A stretch of DNA of 7,919 bases from an uncultured Oscillospiraceae bacterium (lineage in GTDB: Bacteria > Bacillota > Clostridia > Oscillospirales > Oscillospiraceae), in the NCBI GenBank assembly GCA_900756495.1, contig CAAEKI010000001.1, positions 1-7,919 on the forward strand. The letters are read 5' to 3'. Under the pieces are notes generated by a model. That model was given only the letters and a program-made list of their open reading frames with translations. It was not told the origin of the DNA and searched no databases. This document shows, one piece after another, positions 5,631-7,919 of this stretch; position 1 is the stretch's first letter, and every line of letters starts with the position of its first letter. The translations under genes were made by a program, and so were the position numbers.

Positions 5631-7919
5631 TTAAATGGGATTCTCTCTGATGTATTCCAGCTCGTCCTCAAACTCGGAGCCGAAGAAGTATTTGGGAGGC
5701 GTCAGATCCTCGCCCCGCTGCAGCTTTTCCCAGGCCGCCTTGATCTTGGCCGGCGTGGCGGGCAGGTCATAGATCCGCACGCCGCAGGCGTTATTGATGG
5801 CATTGATAATGGGCATATGGGTAGAACTCTGGAAGACCTCAGCGCAGCCGCTGGATCCGTGGGGGCCGTTGGGCCGCGGGTTGGTCTCCAGGAATTCCAG
5901 GGTGATGTCGTCAGGGATAACCTCACAGGTGGGAATGCCGCAGTAGGCCATATTCTTGGCCCTGTCCGTGCCGTCATAGTCCTCACTGAGGGCAAAGCCG
6001 ATGGAGTGGGAGATGCCGCCGTAGCCCTGCCCCTCCACGGAGAGCCGGTTGCCGATGACTCCCACATCGGTGGCGATCGCATACCGAAGTACCTTGACCT
6101 TGCCCGTCTCCACATCCACCTCTACCAGGGCGCAGCTCACGCCGTAGGTATACTGGGCAAAGCGGTTGCCCTCGCCGGTGTTGGGATCCTGGCAGGGGTC
6201 ATAGCCCTGTCCGGATTCGTCGGTATGGCCCATATACTTGGTGGGAATCCCCTCGGCCACCATCTCCTCGTAGGTACGATAGGTTCCGTCCTCCCTGCGC
6301 ATGGCGCTGAGAAGCTTGCTCCCTGCGTCGAGCAGGGCGCGGCCATTCATAAAGTGGGAACGGCTGGCAGCGGACAGGCCGGAGTCGGGGGCCAGCTTGG
6401 TGTCACAGGTCACAAACCGAACCTGCTCGGGGGTAAGGTGCAGGGGCTCCAGCACCTTCAGCACATGGGTAAGCGTCCCGATGTCTCCCCCCTGGCCCAG
6501 ATCCTGCCAGGTATTGTAGACGTTGATATACCCTCCGTCGCAGAGCTCCAGGGCGTTTTCACAGTGGTCGATAAAGCCCTTGCCCACGTTGAAGCCGCCC
6601 ATGGCCATGCCGACGCCCACATGGCGCCCTTCCGCCTTGGCCGCTTCAGCCTCGGCCTTGAAGGCATCGTAGTGGGGCTTGAGCTTCATCAGAAGCTCCG
6701 GATAGGTATAGGACAGATAGGGACGGCTGTTGATGGTCAGATCTCCCTCGCGGGCCACGTTTTTCATGCGGAACTCCCAGGCGTCGATGCCGGCCTTCTC
6801 AGCCGCCATGTCCGTGAGCGCTTCGCTCATGGTATAGATCTGCGGACCTCCAAAGCCGCGGTAGGCGCAGGTAAAATTATGGTTGGAGGCGCCCGCCCGC
6901 GCCAGCATCTTCATATTGGGTATATTATACCCCTGGAAGGGGACGGAAATCAGGTTGCCGAAAGCAATGGAGGCCGTGCCGGCATAGGCGCCGTGATCCA
7001 TGGCCACATCGCACTCCACAGCCAGGATCTTACCCTCCTCATCGCAGGCCAGACGGCCATTGGAGTATGTGGCGGAGCGTTTGCCCGTCATGTGCATATG
7101 TTCCTCATAGCTCAACGTCATGGAGACCGGCATATCCAGGGCCATAACCGCCACACCTGCAATGGCGAACACGCTGGAGATGGTGGAGTAGCCGAAACAG
7201 CCGCCGGCGGGGTTGTTGATCATGCGGACCTTCTCCGGGTCCATACCGATAGCTGGGGCCAGCTCGTTGCGGCAGCCGTAGAGATCATGGGTCTTGCTCA
7301 TAATGGTGAGCATCCCGTCCTCGTCCCAGTAGCCCTGGAACACGTCGGGCTCGATGGGCAGGTGGGGTTCGTGCTGGCTGTGCCAGGATCCCTCCACCAC
7401 GATGGGGGCGTCTTCAAAGATCTCCTCGGTATCCTCCCCCTTGTAGCAGGGGGCAAAGAGGTACTGGTTGGGGATATTCTCGTGGAGCTGCAGGGCTCCC
7501 GGCGCAAAGGACTCCAGCACATTCATGTAGGAGGGCAGGATCTCCAGATCAGGCTTGACCAGCTTAGCGGCCTCCCGGGCCAGGTCGTGACTGACCGCGG
7601 CCACCACTGCCACTACATCTCCCCGGCGGTTGACGGTGTCGCCACAGATGATGGGGAACTTGGGCGAACCCTGTCCCTTTTGCCTGGGGACAACGGCGGG
7701 GAAGGAGATATCATTGGTGCCCTTGACGTCCCTGGCCGTGAGCACCTTAATCACGCCGGGCAGCGCCTCGGCGGCCGAGACGTCGATCCCCCTGATCCGG
7801 GCGTGGGGTACGCCGGCCATAACAGGCGCCAGATAGGCCACCCCCTCAGGCATTTTCAGCGCAATGTCGTCGCCATAATCAGTGAGGCCGCAGACCTTGG
7901 ACAGGGCCGTGGGGCGGGG
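5631..7919 (-). CDS. MOP-type molybdopterin aldehyde oxidoreductase (partial)
   Basis: The frame stays open to the right edge, so the N-terminus is missing; 762 residues are visible, beginning PRPTALSKVCGLTDYG, which aligns with the linker after the two [2Fe-2S] domains of the Desulfovibrio gigas aldehyde oxidoreductase (about 907 residues). Roughly 150-200 residues, including both [2Fe-2S] domains, should lie outside. Numbering from Met at 7851-7853, Mo-cofactor motifs are EPHLPIEP (162-169), PAGGCFGY (215-222), AYRGFGGPQ (330-338), GQGGDIG (453-459), SGLSAASR (491-498) and NGPHGSSGCAE (662-672), whose Glu672 matches the catalytic glutamate (Glu869 in D. gigas). The Glu that xanthine dehydrogenases carry after GGTFGGK is absent, favouring aldehydes over purines. 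A ~25-residue acidic tail extends beyond the D. gigas C-terminus. Hydroxylation takes oxygen from water and releases two electrons, probably to the flavo/CCG protein encoded 74 bp downstream. Substrate unknown. Confidence 0.9.
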   Translation of the reverse strand, partial: PRPTALSKVCGLTDYGDDIALKMPEGVAYLAPVMAGVPHARIRGIDVSAAEALPGVIKVLTARDVKGTNDISFPAVVPRQKGQGSPKFPIICGDTVNRRGDVVAVVAAVSHDLAREAAKLVKPDLEILPSYMNVLESFAPGALQLHENIPNQYLFAPCYKGEDTEEIFEDAPIVVEGSWHSQHEPHLPIEPDVFQGYWDEDGMLTIMSKTHDLYGCRNELAPAIGMDPEKVRMINNPAGGCFGYSTISSVFAIAGVAVMALDMPVSMTLSYEEHMHMTGKRSATYSNGRLACDEEGKILAVECDVAMDHGAYAGTASIAFGNLISVPFQGYNIPNMKMLARAGASNHNFTCAYRGFGGPQIYTMSEALTDMAAEKAGIDAWEFRMKNVAREGDLTINSRPYLSYTYPELLMKLKPHYDAFKAEAEAAKAEGRHVGVGMAMGGFNVGKGFIDHCENALELCDGGYINVYNTWQDLGQGGDIGTLTHVLKVLEPLHLTPEQVRFVTCDTKLAPDSGLSAASRSHFMNGRALLDAGSKLLSAMRREDGTYRTYEEMVAEGIPTKYMGHTDESGQGYDPCQDPNTGEGNRFAQYTYGVSCALVEVDVETGKVKVLRYAIATDVGVIGNRLSVEGQGYGGISHSIGFALSEDYDGTDRAKNMAYCGIPTCEVIPDDITLEFLETNPRPNGPHGSSGCAEVFQSSTHMPIINAINNACGVRIYDLPATPAKIKAAWEKLQRGEDLTPPKYFFGSEFEDELEYIRENPI

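Noticed and set aside
4609..5634. Second long plus-strand open frame (341 codons) antisense to the flavoprotein gene and crossing the intergenic hairpins
   Set aside because: No family resemblance, and it runs through the structured intergenic region and antisense of a well-supported Fe-S/FAD domain.
5631..7853. Complete protein starting at the Met codon at 7851-7853
   Set aside because: The frame continues upstream without a stop to the window edge, and the residues before this Met match the MOP family linker, so the Met is internal.

Overview
The window is a moderately GC-rich bacterial segment. Purine-rich AGGAGG-type ribosome binding sites, Firmicute-type protein families and strong hairpin terminators suggest an anaerobic Clostridia lineage, perhaps an Oscillospiraceae-like gut bacterium; the taxon is inferred. 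It has three transcription blocks with little waste.

Block 1 (1-1450, plus strand): a leader with a perfect 46-bp palindrome overlapping a consensus promoter, then one gene for a PfoR/PTS_EIIC_2 family membrane protein. A bidirectional terminator at 1407-1440 separates it from the convergent block 2.

Block 2 (1454-3034, minus strand): an ECF sigma factor and its overlapping, single-pass membrane anti-sigma factor with a DUF4179-like outer domain, driven by a promoter at 3005-3034. This is a signal-responsive regulator pair whose signal and targets cannot be read here.

Block 3 (3052-7919, minus strand): a redox operon entering from the right edge. In transcription order it holds the molybdopterin subunit region of a MOP-type aldehyde oxidoreductase (N-terminus outside the window), a 744-residue flavo-iron-sulfur protein (GltD-like N-terminus, ferredoxin-type clusters, two HdrD-like CCG domains), and a 65-residue protein with CxxCG and CPxCG knuckles. 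It ends at a terminator at 3052-3089. The set resembles the module known in Desulfovibrio as the DVU_1559-DVU_1557 type (from memory, not searched). The likely logic is that aldehyde (or a related substrate) is oxidised at Mo and electrons pass through [2Fe-2S] centres to the FAD/Fe-S/CCG protein, with the small CxxC protein as carrier, partner or assembly factor. The most notable point is that the GltD-like protein appears to lack the NAD(P)H-binding Rossmann insert, so its partner is probably not NAD(P)H bound in the usual way.
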